Position numbers and translations under genes: made by a program. The notes below the pieces were generated by a model. It was not told the DNA's origin, did not search any database, and worked only from the letters and a program-made list of their open reading frames with translations. From Chrysochromulina tobinii (lineage: Eukaryota; Haptophyta; Prymnesiales; Chrysochromulinaceae), in contig JWZX01002376.1 in assembly GCA_001275005.1 (NCBI GenBank), positions 1 to 33,347 on the forward strand: DNA of 33,347 nt. The letters are read 5' to 3'. This document shows positions 1 through 8,723 of the stretch, one piece after another (position 1 is the first letter of the stretch; every line of letters begins with the position of its first letter).

Positions 1-277
1 TGCTCCAGAGCAGAGCGAAATTTTCTTTCGCTGTGCGAACGCGTTGGGATGGTGTGTTACGTTGGGTTGGTGTGTGGGACCTTCCTAGATGCCCGAAGCA
101 GCGCATTACGGGTGCTTCCCAATGGCCACAGCGCCGGTGCAGCTACAATTGTACTCTGGTTGTGTTCCGATGGCGACCTCTCAGGGCCGGCGCGCACTGT
201 TATCCGCTGCACCTCTCCGCCGGCAGCTCCACGCGAAGGTGGGAATCCGTTGACGTTCACCGGCATGCATGCGCGTC
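1..277. other. Intergenic sequence downstream of RFC4
   Basis: Short stretch beyond the 3' end of the minus-strand RFC4 gene. Open frames occur on both strands, as expected by chance in GC-rich DNA, but none resembles a known protein. I see no RNA gene or repeat here. Confidence 0.5.
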
Positions 278-1273
278 TCACGTGCGCATCATGCGCATCG
301 TGAATGCGAGCAGATTGCACAGCTGCATGTACTCGTCGGCACCGTCGATGAGCTGCTTGTCCACCTCAGCCAGCTGCACGGCGATCTTGGCCTTGGCAGC
401 CGAGCTCATGGCTCTCGCGATCGGCCCCTCCCCCACGAGGTAATCGAGCATCTGCGCGGCGACCTGTGCGGCCGGGTAGCCGTCGGCGAGCGTGTCAGAT
501 ACGAGCTGCTGCATCGCATCAAAATTCTGCCCCTTGCACGTCTCAAAGACCTTGACGATCTTGTCGTCGGGGAGGGCGCCCGAGATGTCGAGCACTGCCT
601 GCGGCTCGATGCGCCCGCCATGCAGCTGGTGCAGCGACTGAAGCATCTGGATGGCGCGGCGCATGTCGCCCTCTGAGAGGCGCATCAGCTCGACGAGACC
701 CTCGGGCGCGATCTCGACGCCTTCCTGATCGGAAATGAACCGCAACCGCTCGATCATGGCCTCTGCAGGAAGCGCCTTGAATCGGAACTTGGCGCAGCGC
801 GAGGCTATTGGCGGGATCAGCCGCGAGATGTAGTTGCAGATGATGCAGAAGCGCGTCACCTTCGAGTACGTCTCCATCGTCCGGCGCAGCGCCGATTGCG
901 CGTCCGTCGTCATAGAGTCCGCCTCATCAAGCACGATGAGCTTGTACGGCGGGGGCGCGTCCACGCCCGAACGATCCGTTTGCGACGAGACCGCCACCTG
1001 CGCGAACGACTTGATCTTGTTACGCACGACCGCAATACCGCGCTCGTCCGACGCGTTGAGCTCCATCACACGAGAGCGGTAATCCTTGCCAAAGAGCTCC
1101 CGTGCAGCCGCAAGGATGGTGGACGTCTTGCCGGTACCTGGAGGCCCATAGAAGATGAGGTGTGGCAGATTCTTCTCCTCAATCGCTTTTCGCAGCGAAC
1201 CGATCACGTCGCCCTGGTGAGACACCTCGTCGACGCTCTTCGGGCGGTACTTCTCTACCCAAGGCAGAGCCAT
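278..1273 (-). CDS. RFC4: Replication factor C subunit 4 (clamp-loader AAA+ ATPase; yeast Rfc2 type)
   Basis: Small subunit of the replication factor C clamp loader, which uses ATP to place the PCNA ring on primer-template junctions in the nucleus. The 331-residue protein is uninterrupted, close to the family length (about 350). Visible motifs in order: the N-terminal RFC box WVEKYRPK (residues 5-12), Walker A GPPGTGKT (43-50), the LNASDERG box (72-79), Walker B/DEAD LDEAD (115-119), sensor 1 around CNYISRL and the arginine-finger SRC motif (158-160). The RFC collar domain follows to the C-terminus. The long SALRRTMETYS segment and the close match along the whole length to the RFC4/Rfc2 branch separate it from RFC2, RFC3 and RFC5. 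No intron is needed. Start chosen at the only Met before the RFC box; the minus strand reads TTCACA immediately before this ATG. Confidence 0.95.
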   Translation of the reverse strand: MALPWVEKYRPKSVDEVSHQGDVIGSLRKAIEEKNLPHLIFYGPPGTGKTSTILAAARELFGKDYRSRVMELNASDERGIAVVRNKIKSFAQVAVSSQTDRSGVDAPPPYKLIVLDEADSMTTDAQSALRRTMETYSKVTRFCIICNYISRLIPPIASRCAKFRFKALPAEAMIERLRFISDQEGVEIAPEGLVELMRLSEGDMRRAIQMLQSLHQLHGGRIEPQAVLDISGALPDDKIVKVFETCKGQNFDAMQQLVSDTLADGYPAAQVAAQMLDYLVGEGPIARAMSSAAKAKIAVQLAEVDKQLIDGADEYMQLCNLLAFTMRMMRT

Positions 1274-1384
1274 TGTGAAGCGTCGACGGCGCCCTCAGCG
1301 CGAAATTCGCGCCCACAGGCCGCGACCCTGAAGGTGTGAAGCCATTTAACGGAAGCTGTGAACTCACTCGTTTTCAAACAAGAA

Positions 1385-3142
1385 TCACGACTTGTAATCG
1401 ATGCCCATCCGAATGTACTTGGGCTCACAAAACTCCAGGGTGCCATGGTGCGAGCCCTCGCGGCCGAGCCCGCTCTCCTTGACGCCGCCAAAGGGCGCCA
1501 CCTCCGACGAGATGATGCCCTCGTTGACGCCGATGATGCCGAATTCGAGCGCCTCCGACACACGCCACGCGCGCGCGAGGTCCTTTGTGAACAGGTAGCC
1601 CGCGAGCCCGTAGGGCGTGTCGTTGGCGAGCTGGATGACCTCCTTCTCGGACGAGAACTTGAAGAGGCCCGCCACCGGCCCAAAGGTCTCCTCGGAAAAG
1701 AGCGCCATATTGGGCGTCATGTCCGCGAGCACCGTGGGCGCGTAGAAGCCCGGACCGAGCTCGGGTAGCCGCGTGCCGCCCGTCAGGACGCGAGCGTCCT
1801 TGCTCACTGCGTCGCTCACGTGCCGGTGTACCTTGTCGACAGCGCGCGCGTTGACAAGCGGCCCGATGACGACACCGTTCGCGGTGCCGAACCCTATGGT
1901 CATGGCACTCACCGCGGCGGTCAGCTTCGAGGCGAAGGTCTCGTACACGGCCTCGTGCACGAAGATACGGTTGGCGCACACGCATGTCTGGCCCGCGTTG
2001 CGAAACTTGGCGGCCATCGCGCCTTTGACTGCCACATCGAGGTCTGCGTCGTCAAAGACGATGAGCGGAGCGTTCCCGCCAAGTTCGAGGGCCACCTTTT
2101 TGACCGTCGACGCCGCCTTGCTCGCGAGCAGCTTGCCCACTGCCGTCGAGCCGGTGAAGGCGACTTTGCGCACGGCCGGGTGCGTGCACATCTCGTCGCC
2201 GATGAGCGGCGTGCTTTGTGCCGAGCCCACCACGACCGAGAGGATGCCTTGGGGCATGCCTGCGCGGTTGGCGAGTTCGACGAGAGCGAGGCACGAGTAC
2301 GGAGTGAGCTCCGACGGCTTGATGACGACGGGGCAGCCAACGGCGAGCGCCGGGCTGACTTTGCGCGTGACCATCGCGCTCGGGAAATTCCACGGCGTCA
2401 CCGCCGCCACCGGCCCGATCGGCTGCTGGATCACCACGATGTGGTTCTTCGCGCGGTCGGGCGGAATCCACTCGCCGTACGAGCGCTTCGCCTCCTCGGC
2501 GAACCACTCGACAAAGGCGGAGCCGTAGCGGATTTCACCAAGCGACTCGGCGAGCGGCTTGCCGCACTCGGCCGTCATGATGCGCGCCAGGTCCATCTCG
2601 TGCTTCACGATGAGCTCGTACCACCTGCGCAAGACCTTTCCACGCTCCTTGCCCGTGAGGGCCGCCCAGTCGTGCCACGCCGCCGCGGCGGACTCTATAG
2701 CGCGCCGCGTTTCGGCGCGGCCCATCTCCGGCACTGTGCCGATCACCTGCAACGTGGCCTTGTCGAGGACCTCGAGTGTCGCGCCACTGTCTGCGTCAAC
2801 CCACTTACCATCGATGAAGCCCTGCATGCGCAGGAGCAGCGGATCGTCGACCTTGAGCGCCGCTACGTGCGCCTCAGCCGAGATTATGGCAATGGAGGCA
2901 TGGCGTCGACTGATGCCATTTAGCGCCTTCTGGGTGATGATGCGGTTGGCGTGTCGCAGTGCCATCATGTTCTCGTCGAGCGTCGTGAAGGACGGCCCGT
3001 CCGCGCACAGAACCTCATGTAGAAAACTGCTCGTTTTGAGTTTTTTCATATTGACGAGCACCGTCTCTTTCAACGACCCACGACTCAGTACGGCCGATTG
3101 CACAGCGTGTGGTCGCGAAGCAATCCCCCCGAAGAGAAGCAT
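1385..3142 (-). CDS. ALDH5A1: Succinate-semialdehyde dehydrogenase (ALDH5 family), probably mitochondrial
   Basis: NAD(P)-dependent oxidation of succinate semialdehyde to succinate, the last step of the GABA shunt. The aldehyde dehydrogenase fold starts near residue 98. Visible motifs: the TPWNFP cofactor-binding segment (249-254), FTGST (329-333), catalytic Glu in LELGG (Glu353), nucleophile Cys387 in QTCVC with a second Cys389, and the C-terminal FGGVKESGLGREGS signature. The CVC pair is the redox-switch pair known in human SSADH. The longest frame gives 585 residues. Human SSADH has 535, so the true start may be internal: Met60 (ATG at 2965) begins a basic, hydroxylated stretch, ALRHANRIITQKALNGISRR, that looks like a mitochondrial presequence and gives 526 residues. 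It lies 111 bp from RFC4 on the same strand and head-to-head with the WW-BAR gene. Confidence 0.92.
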   Translation of the reverse strand: MLLFGGIASRPHAVQSAVLSRGSLKETVLVNMKKLKTSSFLHEVLCADGPSFTTLDENMMALRHANRIITQKALNGISRRHASIAIISAEAHVAALKVDDPLLLRMQGFIDGKWVDADSGATLEVLDKATLQVIGTVPEMGRAETRRAIESAAAAWHDWAALTGKERGKVLRRWYELIVKHEMDLARIMTAECGKPLAESLGEIRYGSAFVEWFAEEAKRSYGEWIPPDRAKNHIVVIQQPIGPVAAVTPWNFPSAMVTRKVSPALAVGCPVVIKPSELTPYSCLALVELANRAGMPQGILSVVVGSAQSTPLIGDEMCTHPAVRKVAFTGSTAVGKLLASKAASTVKKVALELGGNAPLIVFDDADLDVAVKGAMAAKFRNAGQTCVCANRIFVHEAVYETFASKLTAAVSAMTIGFGTANGVVIGPLVNARAVDKVHRHVSDAVSKDARVLTGGTRLPELGPGFYAPTVLADMTPNMALFSEETFGPVAGLFKFSSEKEVIQLANDTPYGLAGYLFTKDLARAWRVSEALEFGIIGVNEGIISSEVAPFGGVKESGLGREGSHHGTLEFCEPKYIRMGIDYKS

Positions 3143-3182
3143 TCACAGCGCGTGCGTCACAAACTAGTGTGAAGAAACTCTC
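3143..3182. promoter_or_regulatory. Possible compact bidirectional promoter between SSADH and the WW-BAR gene
   Basis: Only 40 bp separate the two outermost ATGs of these divergent genes, or about 218 bp if SSADH starts at its internal Met60. The interval holds TGTGAA on each strand: at 3168-3173 on plus, nine bases before the WW-BAR ATG, and at 3147-3142 on minus, overlapping the outermost SSADH ATG. That the interval is a promoter is inferred from position alone. Confidence 0.4.
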
Positions 3183-4899
3183 ATGTTGTCCAGCCTTCCG
3201 CGTCCGAGCTTCATGCGCGGCGCGGGTGGGCTCCCGAGTGGGTGGAAGGAGGCCACCGCTGCGGATGGCAGGACCTACTACTTCCACGCTGCGAGTGGGG
3301 AGACGAGCTGGGAGCGTCCGGTGGTGGCCGGAAGCGAAGATTCGGGCAAGTCCACGGCGGCGCTCGCCGTGAAGGTGAAGCCAGTGATCCCAAGCGTGCC
3401 CACAACTGCGGGCATCGGGAAGCTGCCCAACGGATGGAGAATGGTATCTTCACCAGAGGGCACGCCGTACTACTTCAACAAGAAAACCGGGGAGACCTCG
3501 TGGGAACGACCCGCCGGCTATGAGGAGGATGACAGCGCCGACACGTTGGGGCTCGAGAAGGCGACGCTTTCGGTCAAGGATGGCTGGCGGCGTACCAAGC
3601 AGGTGGCGGCGGCCACTGTTGGGCTCGGACGGCCAACGGGGAGCTCGGACGACGCGTGGCTCGACGGGCAGTACGAGCAGGTGCTTCAAGTGGAGCGCCA
3701 GATGCTGGGGCTCAAGCAGATGTGCGAGGCGTACGCCAAGTCGCTCGTCGACATGTTGCGCAGTAGCGAGCAGCTGGCGGCCAAGTTCGGCGAGTATCTG
3801 GTAGAGCCGGGTGCGGTGGGCACCGAGCCGGCGAGGCAGTCCGCCGCCGTCTGGAAGGAGGTCAACAAGAGCGGGCAGCGCTCACTCGAGGTGCAGTTCA
3901 CGAGCAAGGTGCTGCAGCCGCTCGCGGGCTACCTCGGGGAGATCGAGGGCATCAAGAAGCTGCATGCCGAGCACCTCAAGAAGAAGCTCGACTTTGAGTA
4001 CTACCGCCGCAAGGTGGATGAGCTCACTTTTCGTCCACCCAAGGATGCGGCCAAGCTCCCGCGCAACGCCGAGAAGCTGCGCGAGCGCGAGGCGGACCAC
4101 TGGAACTGCAAAAACGAGCTGATCGCGCGGCTGGCCGCACTGATCGCTGAGAAGTGGGACTTTGCCAACGCCCCTCTGCTGCACCTGCTCGAGTTCCAGC
4201 AAAGGTTCCACGCACAGATGAGCGAGGGCATGCGATCCTTGAGCGCCTTCACGCACGAGGGTACGCTGCTCGACGCCGAGGCGCGCCAGATGTCACGCCA
4301 GACGCTCCGTACTGAGGCGCTCGCCTCGCCTGTCGAAGCCAAACCTCTCGCTTCGTATCTGCCCCACGCGCCCGCCGCCTACTACGGAGCGCCACCTCCA
4401 GCTCCGCAGCCCTCATACTCTGAGCCGCCGCCGCCGCCGCCGTACGCCGCGCCGCCGCCTCAGCCGTCGTGCGCAGCGGCGCCGCCTCCGCAGCCGTCGT
4501 ACGCCGCGCCGCCGCCTCAGCCGCCGTGCGCAGCGGCGGCGCCGCCTCCGCAGCCGTCGTACGCCGCGCGGCCTCCCGCCCCACCACCGCTGCGAGCACC
4601 GCCGCACGGCGAGCAGGTGCGGGCCATCGGCGATTATATCTCGAATGACCCGCGCATGATCTCGTTCAGCGCCGGAGAGCTCATGTTGAAGGAAAAGGAG
4701 GAGGCCGGCTGGTTCTTTGGTTCGGTGCGTATCTGGCGTATCGGCGCGATCCCTCGACCTCAGGTCCACGTACCGGCCCTCTCCTCGCTGCCTGCTGCTC
4801 ATCTGCGTGTGTGCTCCGAAATGCTCGCAGAACTCGCGAGGTGAGACGGGCTACTTCCCTCCTAACTATGTCGAGCCAGTGCCGTATTTTGCAGATTGA
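3183..4899 (+). CDS. WW-WW-BAR-proline-rich-SH3 protein (membrane-curvature adaptor), 2 exons
   Basis: Exons 3183-4724 and 4831-4899, joined over a 106-nt GT-AG intron. The phase-0 join completes the SH3 domain (GWFFGS/NSRGETGYFPPNYVE) and gives 536 residues. Domains: WW1 around W21/W43 with Pro46; WW2 around W85/W107 with Pro110; a helical BAR domain about 140-355 with the hallmark LDFEYYRRKVDEL and a closing FQQRFHAQM helix; a Pro/Ala-rich linker about 385-470 with repeated AAPPPQPSYA units; and a C-terminal SH3 with ALYDY-like GDYISNDP and the PPNYVEP end. BAR domains sense or shape curved membranes, SH3 domains bind proline-rich partners such as dynamin, and WW domains bind PPxY-type ligands. 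I infer a role in endocytosis or cortical actin, like amphiphysin/Rvs167. The two N-terminal WW domains are unusual for that family. An alternative start is Met11 (3213). Confidence 0.85.
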
Positions 4900-5374
4900 A
4901 GGACGCTCCTCAGCTCGCTCCACGTAGAGAACGGCTAGGAAGCGTGTCGGGAGAACCGAACGCTGCACCGGGGGATTCCCGGGCACCGCGTAATGTGTGA
5001 ATATCCGGTACGGGCCAGACTCAAAGACCAGCGCCGGAGCTGTGAACTCGTGTGAAAACGCTTCTACCTTCTTAATGTACATCAACCGCAACGAATCATC
5101 GAATTTAGACTGAAAACTGAGTATAGTCGATGCGCATGCCCGCATCCGCGTCATTGGCGTTCGGTTAGCGGTGCGAAGCAAGCGGTGGCACGTCGCGGCG
5201 CTGGGCGGTCGCGTTCAAAGGCTTCCCTTCAGCGGTCTATAACCTTCCAACCGGGGCGGTCCCTGACCCGGTGCGTGGCGTAAGGCGTATGTGTGTTTCG
5301 AGTTTCGAACTACAACTTTTCGGAATCGGAAGCCATGGGAGGACCGTAACGCGCGAGGCGGCGGCGCCGCGCCG
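4900..5374. other. Intergenic region upstream of the EF-hand-like gene
   Basis: Lower GC than the genes around it. Three copies of TGTGAA occur on the plus strand at 4996-5001, 5041-5046 and 5051-5056. A CTATAAC stretch lies near 5237. A minus-strand open frame crosses this region but has no recognisable domain and overlaps the WW-BAR exon, so I do not call it. Confidence 0.4.
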
Positions 5375-6016
5375 ATGGATCCCGCCGCCGTGTTCGGGAG
5401 TCGCCGCCTAAAAGGTAAGATGCTGGCCGTCTTGCAAGCGGCGCGCTCAGAGCACGGCGAGGGCGAAGTCAGCGGGCCGGTGATGAAGGCAAGCGAGCTC
5501 CGCACTGCCCTCGCAGAGTCTCTTGGAGAGGAGGTACCGTCGAAGGAGCTGTTTCCATTGATGCAGATGGCAGATCCTGATAGCGAAGGCGTGATCACGC
5601 TGCCTCGTTTCCTCGAGGTTGTCGAAATGCGACGGATACATGCCGAGACTGAGCGAAGGCAGCGGCAGCTCCTGGCTGCGTACATGGCATTAGGTGGTAA
5701 CACTGACAAGGACGCGTCTGTGAAGAGCGACACACTGATGCAGATTGTCAGCGACTTTGTGGGCGCAGGAGCGTCCAAGGAGGCGATGCAGGCCGTTGTG
5801 AAGCATAAGATGAAATCCGTGCAGGAGATCATCGCCATGGGAGGCGCGCTCGACTCGGATGAGGAAGAGGAGATTCGAGATACTTCGAAGCTCGAATTTG
5901 AGCAACTCGAGGTGTTTGGAAGAGCATTGAAAGAGTGGGGATCGAGCAGAAGAGAGACCGGCACTGCTGAAGATGGCATTGACGAGGACGGCGTGAGTGC
6001 TGCCATCTTGAGATGA
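5375..6016 (+). CDS. EF-hand-like helical protein of unknown function
   Basis: A 213-residue acidic, helix-rich protein. Around residue 50 the sequence ELFPLMQMADPDSEGVITLP has the spacing of an EF-hand loop (D-x-D-x-E-G-x-I). The last loop position is not Glu, so calcium binding is doubtful. The preceding ELRTALAESLGEEVPSKEL has the helix-loop pattern of a calmodulin-like N-lobe. Later come a second helical pair (KSDTLMQIVSDFV...) and an acidic DSDEEEEI run. The overall plan recalls small EF-hand proteins of the axonemal dynein-regulatory complex, but I cannot assign it to one. Start: the frame is open from an ATG at 5291, but the extra 28 residues look like translated leader, so I favour MDPAAVFG at 5375. 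No intron is needed. Followed on the same strand by SNAPC1. Confidence 0.72.
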   Translation: MDPAAVFGSRRLKGKMLAVLQAARSEHGEGEVSGPVMKASELRTALAESLGEEVPSKELFPLMQMADPDSEGVITLPRFLEVVEMRRIHAETERRQRQLLAAYMALGGNTDKDASVKSDTLMQIVSDFVGAGASKEAMQAVVKHKMKSVQEIIAMGGALDSDEEEEIRDTSKLEFEQLEVFGRALKEWGSSRRETGTAEDGIDEDGVSAAILR

Positions 6017-6612
6017 GCTATATGAACGCTCTACTGAGTCGATCGCAGGTCGATCGTCGTGGCGGGTGGCGCTCAGATGCAGGTTTAACTGTGCCAGCCT
6101 TATGTCGATGGGCACAGTGATATGTTAATCGTGTCATTGGTATGATGATCAGCGAAGTTATGCACTCAATATGTGAGAAGCTGTGAACTGGTGTCTTGGG
6201 TCTTCTCAGTACTCAGTAACTCATCCGTGGGTGTTCGAGATTATAACCGTTTTTAAGATATTAACGCCCGTTGGCCGTTCCGTTCGTATCGACCCACAAC
6301 GGTCGAACTTCGTCGAACCTCATGGTCGAACCTGCACACAAAACCATCGTCGCGTGCGGCGTGACTCACTTCGGAAGAGGAAGATCTATGACCCAGCCCC
6401 CCTGTATGAGTGTTGTTTGTGTGTCCGCCACGGTGCACACGCCAGCCAGGTGCGAGGTGGTCGCACGGGTCCAGAAATACGGGTTTGACCGGGTTATGGT
6501 GACTCTGATCCGTGTCTGTGAGCGCGGTATGCGTTGCACGTCGCGAGCATGTCGCGAGCATGAGAATGAAGCGAGCTGAGCGGCACCGAGCGTACGTGAA
6601 CGCGGTGTGAAT
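6017..6612. other. Intergenic region upstream of SNAPC1
   Basis: About 600 bp of lower-GC DNA. It carries TGTGAA at 6182-6187 and again at 6606-6611, the latter two bases before the SNAPC1 ATG. A short cluster of GTCGAAC repeats lies at about 6301-6335. Several open frames exist on both strands; none has a recognisable domain. Confidence 0.4.
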
Positions 6613-7839
6613 ATGAATGTACAAGGTCTCGTGCGTGCACGGCAGATTTTTTGCCTCGCCTTCAGCAACGCGAACATGTCCTGCCACCTAGTCGTGCGCG
6701 CATCGCACCCGCTGCAAGTACACAAGCGCAAGCAGCCCTACGACGGCCCTGGCTATGGCACGTTCGGGAAGACAAAGCTCGCGCGGCTGCCGCTCATTCC
6801 AGAGGTCTTGCACGACATTGACCATTGCATTAGCCGCTTCGAGGCTAGTGCGCTGCGCAGCTTCGCAGCATTCCGAGCAGTGGCGCTCGAACTGCGGATC
6901 GTCGATCTGTTTGACACTGATCGAAAAGGCGGCCGTGCGACCAAGCGATTGGAGACGCCCGCCGAGTACGCCACGCTGCTGTTCGAAGCGACGGTGCGCC
7001 GTATCGCGGACCCGGAGCGATCCTTTGAGGCAAGGCTTGGTGCGTTGTATCTGCTGCTCACGCTGCACGAGTTGCAGCAAAGCTCACCGAAGGTGCCCGT
7101 TCCCATCCTCGCGACTCAGTGGAATGGCTTCGAGCGACTGAGTCGCGAGCTGCGTTCGCTGCGCCACGCTGACGGGTTTCGCGCGCTGCACACGTTGTGG
7201 GCCGGCGAGAGGCTCTCGCACCTCTTTGGCGGCGAGTCCACGCTGATGACCATACGTGACCAGCTCAACGATCGTGAGGTCGAGCGCGACGCTGCCGTAC
7301 TGCCTGCCAGCGGCGGCGCCAGTGCAGAGCCTGGCGGGGGACTGTTTGCCACGCAGCTTATCGACGCCCTGCCTACCCTGACCGCCGACGAGGCATCATA
7401 CAGCGCTGCTCTCGCGCAAGCACGGTCGGCTCTCGCCGCTACCGATGCGCCGGCGGCATCGTCTTCTCTATTGCGCAGCCGCCTGCCGAGCACTGCCGGC
7501 GATCTCGCGGCGCAGATTCGGCAGGAGCTTGACGATCACCGTGAGGGTGTCGTCGTTCCAACAGGCGTGGACGACGACGACGCGGTGATTCCCGCCTCGG
7601 CGAGCGCCCACAATGCAGCCGTGCCCAACCTCGTGCCCACGCTTGACGAAGAGGGGCTGGTCGTGGATGCGTCGTACCTGCGGCGCGAGCATGTGCGCCG
7701 CCGTGCCTACAAGCCCAGGGCCAAGCGTACCCGGGAGCGGGACGGCACACACTCTGGCACCCACTCTGGCAGCTTGCGGCCGGGCTTGTCGTCGTTGGCC
7801 GGGCGACCGAGGACGGCAGACCGCGCCGATCGTAGATAG
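6613..7839 (+). CDS. SNAPC1: snRNA-activating protein complex subunit 1 homologue (SNAP43)
   Basis: SNAPC1 is part of the complex that binds the proximal sequence element of snRNA gene promoters for RNA polymerases II and III. The protein has 408 residues. The conserved SNAPC1 domain spans roughly residues 45-200: a first helix in DIDHCISRFEASALRSFAAF; then FEARLGALYLLLTLHELQQ, which matches the family core F-x-x-R-x-GALYLLY-x-L; then VPVPILATQWNGFERLSREL and HADGFRALHTLWAGERLSHLF, corresponding to the human KDWDEVLKFQQDL and HFDAAYIFRKL segments. The rest is low-complexity, with a basic C-terminal tail (YKPRAKRTRER) as in other members. The start is ATG 6613; a GTG two codons earlier is not a likely eukaryotic start. 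The assignment rests on one domain recognised by eye. SNAPC1 is poorly conserved across protists, so confidence is moderate. Confidence 0.75.
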   Translation: MNVQGLVRARQIFCLAFSNANMSCHLVVRASHPLQVHKRKQPYDGPGYGTFGKTKLARLPLIPEVLHDIDHCISRFEASALRSFAAFRAVALELRIVDLFDTDRKGGRATKRLETPAEYATLLFEATVRRIADPERSFEARLGALYLLLTLHELQQSSPKVPVPILATQWNGFERLSRELRSLRHADGFRALHTLWAGERLSHLFGGESTLMTIRDQLNDREVERDAAVLPASGGASAEPGGGLFATQLIDALPTLTADEASYSAALAQARSALAATDAPAASSSLLRSRLPSTAGDLAAQIRQELDDHREGVVVPTGVDDDDAVIPASASAHNAAVPNLVPTLDEEGLVVDASYLRREHVRRRAYKPRAKRTRERDGTHSGTHSGSLRPGLSSLAGRPRTADRADRR

Positions 7840-8432
7840 ATCGAGACCGGGAGGAGTCGCACGGCTTGACTTTATCCACAGTACACAGTTCAAAGACTAC
7901 ACAGTACACAGTTCCACACCGCTCACCGGCCAAGACAGTCAAGCGGCAAGCCCTCGAGGCAAGCCCGTGGTGGCCCCAGCCCAAGCGCCACAGCCACCGC
8001 GGGCCACCCACCCGCGACGCTCACGCTGCAAGCACACGCGCGCGCCGCCTTCTGCTCTGATGTGCCAGGACTCCCTCCCCGCATAGTTGATTGAATGCAG
8101 TCGCAGAGTTCATTTGCATGCATTTGTGCACGTTCGTCGAGACTCTTCCCTCGCATGGCCTCATCGCTAGGCGCGACACGATTCGGCACTCCGACCACCC
8201 TTGCCTCGTTGATTGGATGGGCGGTCGCACGCTCGCTGCTGCACGGTAGGACGAGCGCCACCATCCACGCCCGTCTCGCGAGCGCCGTCTCCGGCCCTTG
8301 AGCCTTTGACGGCTCGGCTCGTGGCATCGTCCCATTGGGTGCGGCCTCTCCGGGAAGCAGCGCCCACGGCGGCGCTCAACGGGAAGCAGTGCCCACGGCG
8401 GCGCTCATCGGAAGGAGCGCCCACGGCGGCGC
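7840..8432. other. Intergenic region between convergent SNAPC1 and POC1
   Basis: Holds the 3' ends of both genes. A 15-bp direct repeat (CACAGTACACAGTTC at 7877-7891 and 7900-7914, spaced 23 bp) lies just after the SNAPC1 stop. Most of the 8351-8460 tandem repeat lies at the other end. No gene recognised. Confidence 0.45.
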
Positions 8433-8460
8433 TCACCGGGAAGCAGCGCCCACGGCGGCG
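8351..8460. repeat. Imperfect ~28-29 bp tandem repeat spanning the POC1 stop codon
   Basis: About 3.8 copies of a unit beginning GGGAAGCAGCGCCCACGGCG and ending GCGCTCAAC or similar; copies begin near 8352, 8381, 8410 and 8438. On the minus strand the first copy encodes the last POC1 residues (AAVGAASR) and the TGA stop at 8433-8435. The other copies are 3' untranslated. Because the unit is not a multiple of three, each extra copy would be read in a new frame. Confidence 0.85.
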
Positions 8461-8691
8461 AGGACGCTGCGCTGGCCGTGGGCGAGATCCTGCAGCAGGC
8501 CCTCGAGCCGGTGCGTGCGCTCCTCACCGACGGAGAGGCGCTGCTCAAGCAGCGCGACCGTCTGCGCCAGGATGTCAAGCTGGCCTACCACCTGCTCGAG
8601 CGCCGCCGCGAGCGGCGCGCTGCCGACGTTCGATGGCGCGGCCGCGGCCGCCTTCAAGCCCGATGTGGCCGTAGGCGGTGGGCGGGGCATG

Positions 8692-8723
<32 letters not shown>

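Noticed and set aside
4681-5181. 166-codon minus-strand frame overlapping the end of the WW-BAR gene
   Set aside because: It lies opposite a well-supported exon and intron, has no recognisable domain, and its open length is not exceptional.
6253-6731. Overlapping minus- and plus-strand frames upstream of SNAPC1
   Set aside because: No domain similarity, mutually overlapping, and lower-GC sequence typical of the intergenic regions here.
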